This document shows positions 6,826 to 14,277 of a stretch of DNA of 38,450 nucleotides, piece by piece. The number at the start of each line of letters is the position of its first letter. Within the stretch, counting starts at the first letter, position 1. Both the position numbers and the translations under genes were made by a program. Origin of the DNA: Candidatus Methylomirabilota bacterium (GTDB lineage Bacteria > Methylomirabilota > Methylomirabilia > Rokubacteriales > DASRDR01); the NCBI GenBank assembly GCA_036005065.1, contig DASYQW010000331.1:1-38450 (forward strand), written 5' to 3'. The notes beneath the pieces are model-generated. The model made no database searches, was not told the DNA's origin, and saw nothing but the letters and a program-made list of their open reading frames with translations.

Positions 6826-8187
6826 CTAGCGCTCCTCGTCGGTCGGGCGCCGTTCGAGGAGTCGGTAGAGCGTGCGCCGATCGATCCCGAGGTGCTCGGC
6901 AGCGCGGGCCTTGTTTCCTCCCGCGTCATCGAGGACCTTCAACACGTACCAGCGCTTGACCTCCTCCAGTGTCATCCGGGCCGAGGGCAATCGCGGCTCC
7001 CCGCCACTGGCGGGCTGCAGCTCCGGGGGCAGAGCGTCCGGCAACAGTACCTCGGAGGACGACAGCGCCACCGCCCGCTCGACGGCGTGCTCGAGCTCCC
7101 GTACGTTGCCCGGCCACCCATAGGCTTCCAGTCTGGCCAGGGTCTCCGGGGCGAACCCCTTTACGGCCTTTCCGAGGGCCTCCGCGTATGCCCGCAGGAA
7201 ATGCTGGGCCAGGAGGGGCAGGTCCCGGATGCGCTCGCGGAGCGGCGGCACCGTGAGCGTCACCACGTTGAGACGGAAGTACAGGTCCTCCCGGAACGCG
7301 CCCTCCTCGACGCGCTTCCGGAGATCCCGATTGGTGGCCGCGATGATCCGGACGTTGATCGGGATCGGATCGTTTCCCCCGACGCGGCGGATCACGCGCT
7401 CCTGCAATGCCCGCAGGAGCTTGGCCTGGAGGGCGGGCGGGAGCTCGCCGACCTCGTCGAGGAAGCAGGTCCCGCCATCGGCCGTCTCGAGCAGGCCCCG
7501 CCGCGCCGCCAGCGCTCCGGTGAACGCGCCCCGCTCGTGGCCGAACAGCTCCGACTCGAAGAGGGACTCGGGCAGCGCCGCGCAGTCCACCACCGCGAAC
7601 GGATGGTCGGCCCGGGGGCTCGAGTAGTGGATGGCGCGGGCGACCAGCTCTTTCCCGGTCCCCGTCTCGCCCTGGATGAGGACCGTCGTGTCGAGATTGC
7701 CGACCCGAGCCACCAGCTTGTAGATCTCCACCATCGGCGGCGACTGACCGACCAGGCTGCCCACGCCGTAACGCTCCCGCAGCTCCTGGCGGTACTGCCG
7801 GTTCTCCCGGGCGAGCCGTTGCGCCTCCAGCGCGCGGCGCACCAGCATCTTGATCTCTTCCATCCGGAACGGCTTGGAGAGGTAGTCGTGAGCCCCCGAG
7901 CGGATCGCCTCGATGGCGGTCTCGATGGTCGCGAATGCCGTGAGGATGAGGACGGGCACCCCCGGCTGGATCGCCGCGAGCCGCTTGAGTACGGCGAGCC
8001 CGTCGAGGTCGGGCATCCGCAGGTCCACCAGGGCCAGATCGAAGGGCTCGGCCTGGGCCAGCCGCAGGCACTCCTCGCCACCCGCCGCCGCCCGGACCCG
8101 GTATCCCTCGCGGGTCAGGACCTCGACGAGGAGGTCGCGGGCGACGGGATCATCGTCGGCGACCAGGAGCGCAGGCGGCGCGGTCAC
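6826..8187 (-). CDS. NtrC-family sigma-54-dependent response regulator
   Basis: A 453-residue three-domain regulator. The receiver (about 1-120) has the acidic pocket Asp11-13, phospho-acceptor Asp55, Thr83 and Lys105. The AAA+ domain (about 143-375) has Walker A GETGTGKE (173-180), GAFTGA (220-225), which contacts sigma-54, and Walker B FLDE (242-245). A Fis-type helix-turn-helix lies near the end (KARAAEHLGIDRRTLYRLL). All motifs needed to drive sigma-54 open-complex formation are intact. The start is GTG at 8187, 55 nt after the histidine kinase gene, its evident partner. The DUF1344 gene with its -24/-12 promoter is the nearest candidate target. Confidence 0.95.
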   Translation of the reverse strand: MTAPPALLVADDDPVARDLLVEVLTREGYRVRAAAGGEECLRLAQAEPFDLALVDLRMPDLDGLAVLKRLAAIQPGVPVLILTAFATIETAIEAIRSGAHDYLSKPFRMEEIKMLVRRALEAQRLARENRQYRQELRERYGVGSLVGQSPPMVEIYKLVARVGNLDTTVLIQGETGTGKELVARAIHYSSPRADHPFAVVDCAALPESLFESELFGHERGAFTGALAARRGLLETADGGTCFLDEVGELPPALQAKLLRALQERVIRRVGGNDPIPINVRIIAATNRDLRKRVEEGAFREDLYFRLNVVTLTVPPLRERIRDLPLLAQHFLRAYAEALGKAVKGFAPETLARLEAYGWPGNVRELEHAVERAVALSSSEVLLPDALPPELQPASGGEPRLPSARMTLEEVKRWYVLKVLDDAGGNKARAAEHLGIDRRTLYRLLERRPTDEER

Positions 8188-8242
8188 GACGGTACCATGG
8201 GCGGTGTCGGCGCTTCCAGGCTCGGCGCTGGCACCGGGCAGG

Positions 8243-9799
8243 TCACGGCGTCACGCCGTTGGTCGGGAGCACCACTCGAAACGTGCTCCCGCCTCCTTCC
8301 TCGCTCTCGACGTCGATGCGGCCCCGGTGCTCGCGGACGATCTGGGCCGAGATGAACAGCCCCAGGCCCGTCCCCTGGCCGGATTCCTTGGTAGAGAAGA
8401 ACGGCTCGAAGATCTGCTTCCGGTGGGCCGCGGGAATGCCGCGACCGGTGTCGCGGACCTCGATCTCGGCCTCGCCTCGCTGGGGCCACGCGCGGGTGGT
8501 CACCGCCACCCGCCCGGCCGGCGGGCTCGCGTCCAGGGCATTGGTGAGGAGGTTCAGCACGACCTGCAGCAGCTCGTTCTGGTAGCCCTGCACCGTCGGG
8601 AGCGCCGGGTCGGTGTCGACCTCCAGGGCCACGCCGGCGGCGGCCAGGCCCGGCCGGATCAGCTCGGCCCCGTCGCGCACCAGGCGATTCAGGTCGACCG
8701 GAGCCAGCTCTCCCGGGGAGCGGCGGGTGAGGTCGAGGAGCCGCGCGATGATCTCGATGACCCGGGCGACCTGGGCCTCGATGATCTCGAGCCGCCGTCC
8801 GGCGTCGTTGGCGAGGAGCTCGGGCGAGAGGTCCTTGCGGAGGAGCTCCAGGTGGCCGGCCACCGAGTGGAGCGGGGTGCCGACCTCGTGGGCCACCTCG
8901 GCCATGATGCGGCCCGAGAGGGCCACCCGCTCGGCATGGCTGAGCCGCCGCTGCATCTCGAACAGGAGCTCGTTCAGGCGCTGGACCTCCTGGTAGCGCC
9001 GGTCCAGCTCGCCGGTCGCCTCCTGGATCCGCGTCCGGAGCTCGTCGTTGAACCGGTTGATCCGCGCCACCATCGCGTCGAAATGACGTGCCAGGACGCC
9101 GAACTCGTCAGCCGTGGTCAGTCCCACCCTGGTCCCCGTCTCGCCCTCGCGGACGCGCTCGATCGCCTCCAGGAACCGCCGGAGCGGCCGATCCACGACG
9201 AAGCGGACGGCCACGCCCATCAGGACCGCCATCACCACGACCGAGGCGGCGGTGAGCGCCAGGGCCCAGGCGCGAAGCCGCGCCGCCAGCCGGTCCGCCT
9301 GGGCCAGCGAGAACTTCACCGCCACCGCGCCCACCACCGCCCCCTCCAGGGTCACGGGGGCCATGACCTCCCAGTACCGCTCAGCGGTCTCGCTGATGAG
9401 GCGTGAGACGAGCCGGTCGGCCAGGACGGCCTCGACGTCCTTGCGGCTGAATGGCAGCCGGACACGAGGATGGCTGGAGGCGACGACGCGGCTGCCGCCG
9501 GGCTCGAAGGCGAGGATGTCGAGCTGCAGCACGTTCTGCCGGATCGCCAGCACGTGGTCGATCTCGGCCCGGAGGAGGTCGCCGTTCTCGAGCTCCCGCC
9601 GGTCCGCGATGGTGGCCGCCAGCTCCCGCGTGAAGATCACGGCCCGGCGGCTCAAGTCCTCTTCGACCCCTCCCCGCGAGATCGTGAGGTTCAGGGCCGT
9701 GAAACCGAACGAGACGACCAGCAGGATCAGCACGCTGAGGATGACGAGCTTGTGGCGGATGCCGAGCTCCAGACCTGATCCGCGGCCCGCGCGGGACAT
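8243..9799 (-). CDS. HAMP-domain sensor histidine kinase
   Basis: A 518-residue membrane kinase. TM1 (about 17-40) and TM2 (about 178-201) bracket a periplasmic sensor of about 135 residues. A HAMP linker (about 202-254), a coiled coil, and the HisKA dimerisation helix with His304 in MAEVAHEVGTPLHS follow. The HATPase domain has N-box Asn420 (LNLLTNALDAS), G1 DTGRGIP and G2 GTGLGL. It would autophosphorylate His304 and pass the phosphate to Asp55 of the regulator encoded next. Its ATG at 9799 comes 25 nt after the DapA-like gene's stop, so the signalling pair may be transcribed with the mutase operon and sense a related metabolite. The ligand is unknown. Confidence 0.93.
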   Translation of the reverse strand: MSRAGRGSGLELGIRHKLVILSVLILLVVSFGFTALNLTISRGGVEEDLSRRAVIFTRELAATIADRRELENGDLLRAEIDHVLAIRQNVLQLDILAFEPGGSRVVASSHPRVRLPFSRKDVEAVLADRLVSRLISETAERYWEVMAPVTLEGAVVGAVAVKFSLAQADRLAARLRAWALALTAASVVVMAVLMGVAVRFVVDRPLRRFLEAIERVREGETGTRVGLTTADEFGVLARHFDAMVARINRFNDELRTRIQEATGELDRRYQEVQRLNELLFEMQRRLSHAERVALSGRIMAEVAHEVGTPLHSVAGHLELLRKDLSPELLANDAGRRLEIIEAQVARVIEIIARLLDLTRRSPGELAPVDLNRLVRDGAELIRPGLAAAGVALEVDTDPALPTVQGYQNELLQVVLNLLTNALDASPPAGRVAVTTRAWPQRGEAEIEVRDTGRGIPAAHRKQIFEPFFSTKESGQGTGLGLFISAQIVREHRGRIDVESEEGGGSTFRVVLPTNGVTP

Positions 9800-9824
9800 G
9801 GCGGCTCCGCCCGCCGCGACGCGG

Positions 9825-10778
9825 CTACGACACCCGCCCGGGCCGGGCGAGCGGCGGGAGGCCGGCCGCCCGGAGCGCCCGGTGGATCGCCTCGCGCTCC
9901 GCGTCGCTCACCGGCGTGAGCGGCGGACGGACGTGCGCCCCCGGAATCCGGCCGAGCAGGACGAGCGCTTCTTTCATGCGGTTGTGCATGTCGACGAAGG
10001 GCGGCGCGTAGAACACGCGCACCAGCGGGTCGAGGCGGTCGTTCAGGCGCCGGGCTTCCTCCAGGTCGCCCTTCTGGCACGCCTGGAAGAGCGCGGCCTG
10101 CAGGTCGGCGGTGACGCTTCCCATGCCCGAGATCACGCCGTCCGCGCCCAGCAGGAACGAGGCCATCAGCGACATGGTGAACGACGAGAGCACGGCGACC
10201 GGCCGCCCGGTCGCCCGCAGGGCACGGAGGTTCCGCTCGTAGGCCACGATGTCGTTCGACCAGTCCTTCACCGCGGCGACCTGGGGAATCTCGGCGAGCC
10301 GGGCCAGGGTTTCCGGCGCGTACCCGATGCCCGAGGCCACGGGATACTCGAAGACGACGATGGGCAGATCGGCGCCGGCCGCGATCTCGCTCACGTGGCG
10401 CCACACCATGTCGGGCTTGAGCTGGGCGCCCCACATGAAGAGGGTGGGCGGGAAGACGAGGACGCCGGCCGCGCCGGCCGCCTTCGCGTCCCGGGCGAGC
10501 TCCACGGCCTCCTGGGTGCCGTCCGCGTACACGCCGGCGATCACGGGACACTTGCCGCCGATCTCGTCGAGCGCGAGGCGGAGCGCGTGGCGGCGCTCGT
10601 CCCGGCTCAGCGACGACACCTCGGCCGCGTGTCCGTTGGCCACGATCCCGGTGACGCCCGAGGTGTCGGCGAGCCAGCGGAGGTGGCGGCGGTAGGCGGC
10701 CTCGTCGATCGACAGGTCCGCGTTGAACGGCAGGATGTTGGCCGGCATCACGCCGGCGAAGCGCAAGGGCTCGTTCAT
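9825..10778 (-). CDS. DapA/N-acetylneuraminate-lyase superfamily aldolase
   Basis: A 317-residue TIM-barrel protein of the dihydrodipicolinate synthase family. The Schiff-base Lys171 is in VAAVKDW, and the partner Tyr145 is in VVFEYP. The GTTGE-type phosphate/carboxylate loop of true DapA reads GHAAEVSSL here, losing both threonines. A different oxo-acid substrate is therefore more likely than aspartate semialdehyde. It should catalyse a pyruvate-type aldol addition or cleavage, or a dehydration, in the cytoplasm. The ATG at 10778 overlaps the stop of the B12-domain gene (ATGA) and follows a good GAGGAG site. Its position just after a coenzyme-B12 mutase suggests a step in the same degradation route. 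Confidence 0.8.
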   Translation of the reverse strand: MNEPLRFAGVMPANILPFNADLSIDEAAYRRHLRWLADTSGVTGIVANGHAAEVSSLSRDERRHALRLALDEIGGKCPVIAGVYADGTQEAVELARDAKAAGAAGVLVFPPTLFMWGAQLKPDMVWRHVSEIAAGADLPIVVFEYPVASGIGYAPETLARLAEIPQVAAVKDWSNDIVAYERNLRALRATGRPVAVLSSFTMSLMASFLLGADGVISGMGSVTADLQAALFQACQKGDLEEARRLNDRLDPLVRVFYAPPFVDMHNRMKEALVLLGRIPGAHVRPPLTPVSDAEREAIHRALRAAGLPPLARPGRVS

Positions 10779-11179
10779 GGCTCACTCCTCAGGGTGCGAT
10801 CACGCCCGCCGCCGTCGCGGCCGACCCAGAGGGCCAGCTCGTCGAGCGGACGGCCGGGACCGAAGACGTCGGCCACGCCGAGCGCCCGGAGGGCCGGCAC
10901 CTCCTGCGGCGGGATGGTGCCGCCCACCAGGACGGGCACGCGGACCCCACGGGCGCCCAGGGCCTGGAAGACCTCGGGCAACAGATCCCGATGGCCACCC
11001 GAGAGCGTCGACAGACAGATCAGGTCCGCCGCCTCCTGGAGCGCCGACTCGGCGATCTCCTCCGGGAACTGGTTGCCGAGATAGAGGACCTCCGCCCCCA
11101 GCTCGCGCAACGTCCGCACGACGGCGACCGCGCCCCGCCAGTGGGAGTCGAGCCCGAGGATGGCGACCAGAGCCTTCAT
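10775..11179 (-). CDS. B12-binding small subunit of an acyl-CoA mutase
   Basis: A 134-residue cobalamin-binding domain. The lower-axial-ligand motif DxHxxG is at residues 11-16 (DSHWRG, His13), followed by the STLSGGH and VLVGG segments that hold the dimethylbenzimidazole tail. The size matches the separate small subunits of isobutyryl-CoA and 2-hydroxyisobutyryl-CoA mutases. It would bind adenosylcobalamin base-off and pair with the large subunit encoded 25 nt upstream. ATG 11179 is chosen because the fold begins directly there; 28 further upstream codons are not family-like. It overlaps the DapA-like gene by 4 nt. Confidence 0.9.
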   Translation of the reverse strand: MKALVAILGLDSHWRGAVAVVRTLRELGAEVLYLGNQFPEEIAESALQEAADLICLSTLSGGHRDLLPEVFQALGARGVRVPVLVGGTIPPQEVPALRALGVADVFGPGRPLDELALWVGRDGGGRDRTLRSEP

Positions 11180-11204
11180 GGAGTGAAGTCCGCGCGTGGC
11201 GGGA

Positions 11205-12881
11205 TCACACCAGCGGAAGGGTCCAGGGCCCGTAGTGGACGCGGAAGCGCTCGTGGACCTCACGGAGGGTGGCCCCCGCCTCCACCGCAGCCGTGATGGC
11301 GTCGAACGTGTTGCGGTCGCTCCTGAGCGCCTGGGCGAGCGCGTCGAGGGCTCGGGCGACGGCCTGGGTCTCCCGCGCTGCCCTGACGCGCCGGAGGCGC
11401 ACGGCCTGCCGCGCGACCGCCGAGGGCTCCGCGAACACCTCGGGGGGAGCGGGGTCGCCCTCGCTGAAGCGGTTCACCCCGACCAGCGGCAGGCGCCCAG
11501 CCTTCACGCCCGCCCGGTAGGCCTCGGCCGAAGCCGTCAGGCGGGCGTGAAGCCAGCCCGTCTCGGTCACCCGCACGATCCCGCCCCGGGCGTCGATCTC
11601 GGCGCCCAGCGCCCGGGCGCGCTCCTCCAGCTCGTCGGTCAAGCGCTCGACGAGGTAGGAGCCGCCGAGCGGGTCCACGGTCTCGGTCACGCCGGACTCG
11701 TGCTGGATGATCTGCTGGATCCGAAGCGCCAGCCGGGCCGAGCTCTCGCTCGGCAGGCAGTAGGCCTCGTCGTGAGCCGAGACATGGAGCGACTGGGCGC
11801 CTCCGAGCACGGCGGCCAGCGCCTGGTAAGCGCCCCGCACGACGTTGCCGAGCGGCTGCTGGGCGGTGAGGGTCACGCCCGAGGTCTGGACGTGGAACCG
11901 CAGGGCCCGGGCCCGCGCCGGGAGCTCTCCGAATTCTTCGCCGAGGAGACGATGCCACAGGCGGCGGGCCGCCCGGCACTTGGCGATCTCTTCGAAGAAC
12001 GTCCGGTGGGCCGAGAAGAAGAAGCTGAGGCGGGCCGCCACCCGATCCGGGGCGAGGCCCCGCCGGCGAAGCTCCCGCAGGACCGCCAGGGCATGGGCCA
12101 GACAGAGGGCGAGCTCTTCCACGGCCGTCGCCCCCGCCTCGCGGAGGTTGTAACCCACGAAGGAGATCGGGTTCCACCGCGGGAGGTGCTCGATCGCATG
12201 CTCGATCGCATCGCACTCGAGGCGGAAGGCCCCCGCTGGCGGGAGGGCGCGCGGCGCCGTCGTGACGGCGGTCTCCATGAGGAAGTCGTTCTGGCTGGTC
12301 CCGGCCAGGCGCTCGGCCGGAATGTTCCGGCGGCGCGCCATGGAGGCGTACATCGCCAGGAGGATGATGGCCATACCCGGGTTGCAGGTGACCAGCGACA
12401 CGCTGAGCGTGTCGACGGGGATCCCGGCGAACAGCACGTCCACGTCTTCGAGGCAATCCACCGCCACCCCGCCCCGGCCCGCCTCGGCCCTCGCTTCGGG
12501 GTCGTCCGAGTCGTATCCGCGGAGCGTCGGGTAGTCGAAGGTGAGCGAGAGACCGGTCGCGCCCTGGGCGAGCAGGAACCGGAAGCGCGCGTTGGTGTCC
12601 TCGGGCGTGCCGAAACCCGCCAGCGGCCGGATCGTCCAGAGCCGGCTCCGGTACATCGCCGGGTGGGCGCCGCGGGTGTACGGGGGCGCACCCGGGAAGC
12701 CGAGGTCGCGAAGGTAGTCGCGCGCGGAGCCATCGGCCGGGACGGCGAGCGGCGGGAGCGGGATCCCGGACACGGTCTCGAACCGCGGCGCCCGCTCGGG
12801 GCTCCGGGCGTGCCGCTCCCCGAGCCACCGCCGGAATTCCCGGGCGAGGTCCTGGGGTCCGTCTGGGCCTTGACGACTCAT
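11205..12881 (-). CDS. Coenzyme-B12-dependent acyl-CoA mutase, large subunit, unusual substrate residues
   Basis: A 558-residue catalytic subunit of the methylmalonyl-CoA mutase family without a B12 domain, as in isobutyryl-CoA (ICM) and 2-hydroxyisobutyryl-CoA (HCM) mutases. It has TNARFRFLLAQGATGLS, DYPTLRGYDSDD, NPISFVGYNLREAGAT and QTSGVTLTAQQPLGN. By my alignment to P. shermanii mutase, the Tyr89 position is Leu87 (WTIRPLAGF) and the Arg207 position is Thr207, neither of which fits a methylmalonyl carboxylate. ICM and HCM carry other residues there, so the substrate is open. ATG 12881 is used because the 24 upstream codons lie in an intergenic hairpin element. No MeaB-type chaperone gene was seen. 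Confidence 0.88.
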   Translation of the reverse strand: MSRQGPDGPQDLAREFRRWLGERHARSPERAPRFETVSGIPLPPLAVPADGSARDYLRDLGFPGAPPYTRGAHPAMYRSRLWTIRPLAGFGTPEDTNARFRFLLAQGATGLSLTFDYPTLRGYDSDDPEARAEAGRGGVAVDCLEDVDVLFAGIPVDTLSVSLVTCNPGMAIILLAMYASMARRRNIPAERLAGTSQNDFLMETAVTTAPRALPPAGAFRLECDAIEHAIEHLPRWNPISFVGYNLREAGATAVEELALCLAHALAVLRELRRRGLAPDRVAARLSFFFSAHRTFFEEIAKCRAARRLWHRLLGEEFGELPARARALRFHVQTSGVTLTAQQPLGNVVRGAYQALAAVLGGAQSLHVSAHDEAYCLPSESSARLALRIQQIIQHESGVTETVDPLGGSYLVERLTDELEERARALGAEIDARGGIVRVTETGWLHARLTASAEAYRAGVKAGRLPLVGVNRFSEGDPAPPEVFAEPSAVARQAVRLRRVRAARETQAVARALDALAQALRSDRNTFDAITAAVEAGATLREVHERFRVHYGPWTLPLV

Positions 12882-12906
12882 GTCGCCATGCCGTACCGGC
12901 TCGTCC

Positions 12907-12994
12907 GAGCGCTTCCGGCCGAAGCGCTCCGAGCGCGGGCTTCGCCCGCGCAACCCGGGGGGAGGTTGGGAGGGGGCCGTCGAGGCCCCCTCCC
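12907..12994. repeat. GC-rich multi-hairpin element 2
   Basis: Three hairpins in a row: GAGCGCTTC/GAAGCGCTC (12907-12929), GCGCGGGC-TTC-GCCCGCGC (12933-12951) and GGGAGGGGGCC-GTCGA-GGCCCCCTCCC (12968-12994). It fills the 118-nt gap between the PaaK-like gene (stop at 13000) and the mutase gene (start 12881). The last two hairpins match, inverted, those at 21799-21865. It may act in mRNA stabilisation, pausing or as a REP-like element. Confidence 0.65.
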
Positions 12995-12999
12995 AGGAT

Positions 13000-14277
13000 C
13001 TAATCCCACTTGCGCTGGTCCTCGATCTTCTTGGCGCCCTCGGGGATCGTGCCCGGCGGCACCACCCGGACGTCGCCCCGGAGCTTCATGACGTCGCGGA
13101 TCGCCGCCACCGTGGCCGCCTGCACGCTCTCCGCGTCGCCGGCCGCCCGCAGCTCCACGCTGAACGTCAGCACGTCCTGGTGGTCCTGGCGCGTCACCAC
13201 GACCTGATAGCGGGCCACTCCGGGGACACGCGCCGCCACCTCGTCGGCCTGTCGGGGGTGGATGAACATGCCGCGGACCTTGGTCACCTCGTCGGCGCGG
13301 CCGCGCCACCCGAGCATCCGGGGGGAGGTCCGCCCGCACGGGCACGGGGCCTCGGTGACGACCGACAGGTCACCGGTCCCGAACCGGATCATGGGGTAGG
13401 TCTTGTGGTTCACCGTGCAGACGATCTCACCCACCTCGCCGGCCGGGAGCGGCGCCCCGGTCTGGGGATCGCAGATCTCGAAGATCGCGTCCTCCATGAG
13501 ATGCATCCCGGCCGCTTCGCGGCACTCGTAGGCCACGATCCCGAGGTCGGCGGTGCCGAACGATTGACGTGTGAGGATCCCGTGTTCCTCCTGAAAGGTC
13601 CGGCGGAGCGACTCGGGCAGCGCCTCGGCGCCCACGTGGGCGACCTGAAGCGGCAGCGGCCGTCCGAGGCCCCGCTCCGTCGCCTGCTTGAGGATCGTCA
13701 CGAGAAAGGAGGGGGTCCCCACGTAACCGGTGGCCCCGAGGTCGACAATCGTCTTGACCTGGACCTCGGTGTTGCCGGGGCCGGTCGGGATGACCGTGCA
13801 GCCGAGCCGGACGAGGCCGCGGTCGATCAGGTGGGCGGCCGGCGTCAGGTGGTAGAGGAACGTGTTCACCACCACGTCGCCCGGACGGAAGCCGCCGGCG
13901 AAGCACGAGACCTCCGTCCGCCACGGGCTCCGGTCCCGGCGGTCGAACGGCTCGTAGATGGGACCGGGCGAGACGAAGATCCAGTGGAGGTCCTCGGCCG
14001 GGACGGTGCAGAAGCCGCCGAAGGGCGGGTCGGCCCGCTGGAGGTCCGGCATCGCGGCCTTTCTGATGACGGGGAGCCGGCTCAGGTCCTCCAGCGTGCG
14101 GAGGGCCGAGGGCTTGAGCTGGGACGCCTCCAGGCGGCGGCGGAGGCCCGGAGCCTTGCGCCAGGCGTGGGCGATGAGCCCCTTGAGCCACGCCTCCTGG
14201 TAGCGGCGGCGGGCCCGGACGCTCATCGTCTCACGTGTCCTGTCGTAGTAGCCCTTCAGACGCTCGCTTCGGATCAT
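13000..14277 (-). CDS. PaaK-like acyl-CoA ligase family protein with altered ATP loop
   Basis: A 425-residue member of the phenylacetate-CoA ligase branch of adenylate-forming enzymes. The C-terminal half is typical: GEIVCTVNHKTYPMIRFGTG, a PCPCGRT Cys pair, and GRADEVTKVRGMFIHP. The usual SSGTTGKP phosphate loop is replaced by SPGPIYEP (103-110), so ordinary ATP-dependent activation is uncertain. ATG 14277 overlaps the stop of the LLM oxidoreductase gene (ATGA). A ligase beside a two-subunit mutase recalls the 2-hydroxyisobutyrate pathway, where the acid is CoA-activated and then rearranged. That role is an inference. The protein may instead bind or transfer an existing acyl-CoA. Confidence 0.82.
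   Translation of the reverse strand: MIRSERLKGYYDRTRETMSVRARRRYQEAWLKGLIAHAWRKAPGLRRRLEASQLKPSALRTLEDLSRLPVIRKAAMPDLQRADPPFGGFCTVPAEDLHWIFVSPGPIYEPFDRRDRSPWRTEVSCFAGGFRPGDVVVNTFLYHLTPAAHLIDRGLVRLGCTVIPTGPGNTEVQVKTIVDLGATGYVGTPSFLVTILKQATERGLGRPLPLQVAHVGAEALPESLRRTFQEEHGILTRQSFGTADLGIVAYECREAAGMHLMEDAIFEICDPQTGAPLPAGEVGEIVCTVNHKTYPMIRFGTGDLSVVTEAPCPCGRTSPRMLGWRGRADEVTKVRGMFIHPRQADEVAARVPGVARYQVVVTRQDHQDVLTFSVELRAAGDAESVQAATVAAIRDVMKLRGDVRVVPPGTIPEGAKKIEDQRKWD

Noticed and set aside
11179-11263. A 28-codon N-terminal extension of the B12 subunit
   Set aside because: The extension is low-complexity and overlaps the 3' end of the mutase gene. The cobalamin-binding fold begins exactly at the ATG at 11179.
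12907-12994. Multi-hairpin elements as Rho-independent terminators
   Set aside because: The stems are strong but no copy is followed by a U-tract on either strand, and some lie between genes that seem to belong to one operon.
11196-13091. Long plus-strand open frame opposite the mutase
   Set aside because: The minus strand encodes a clear mutase over the whole stretch. The plus frame has no recognisable domain and typical antisense composition.
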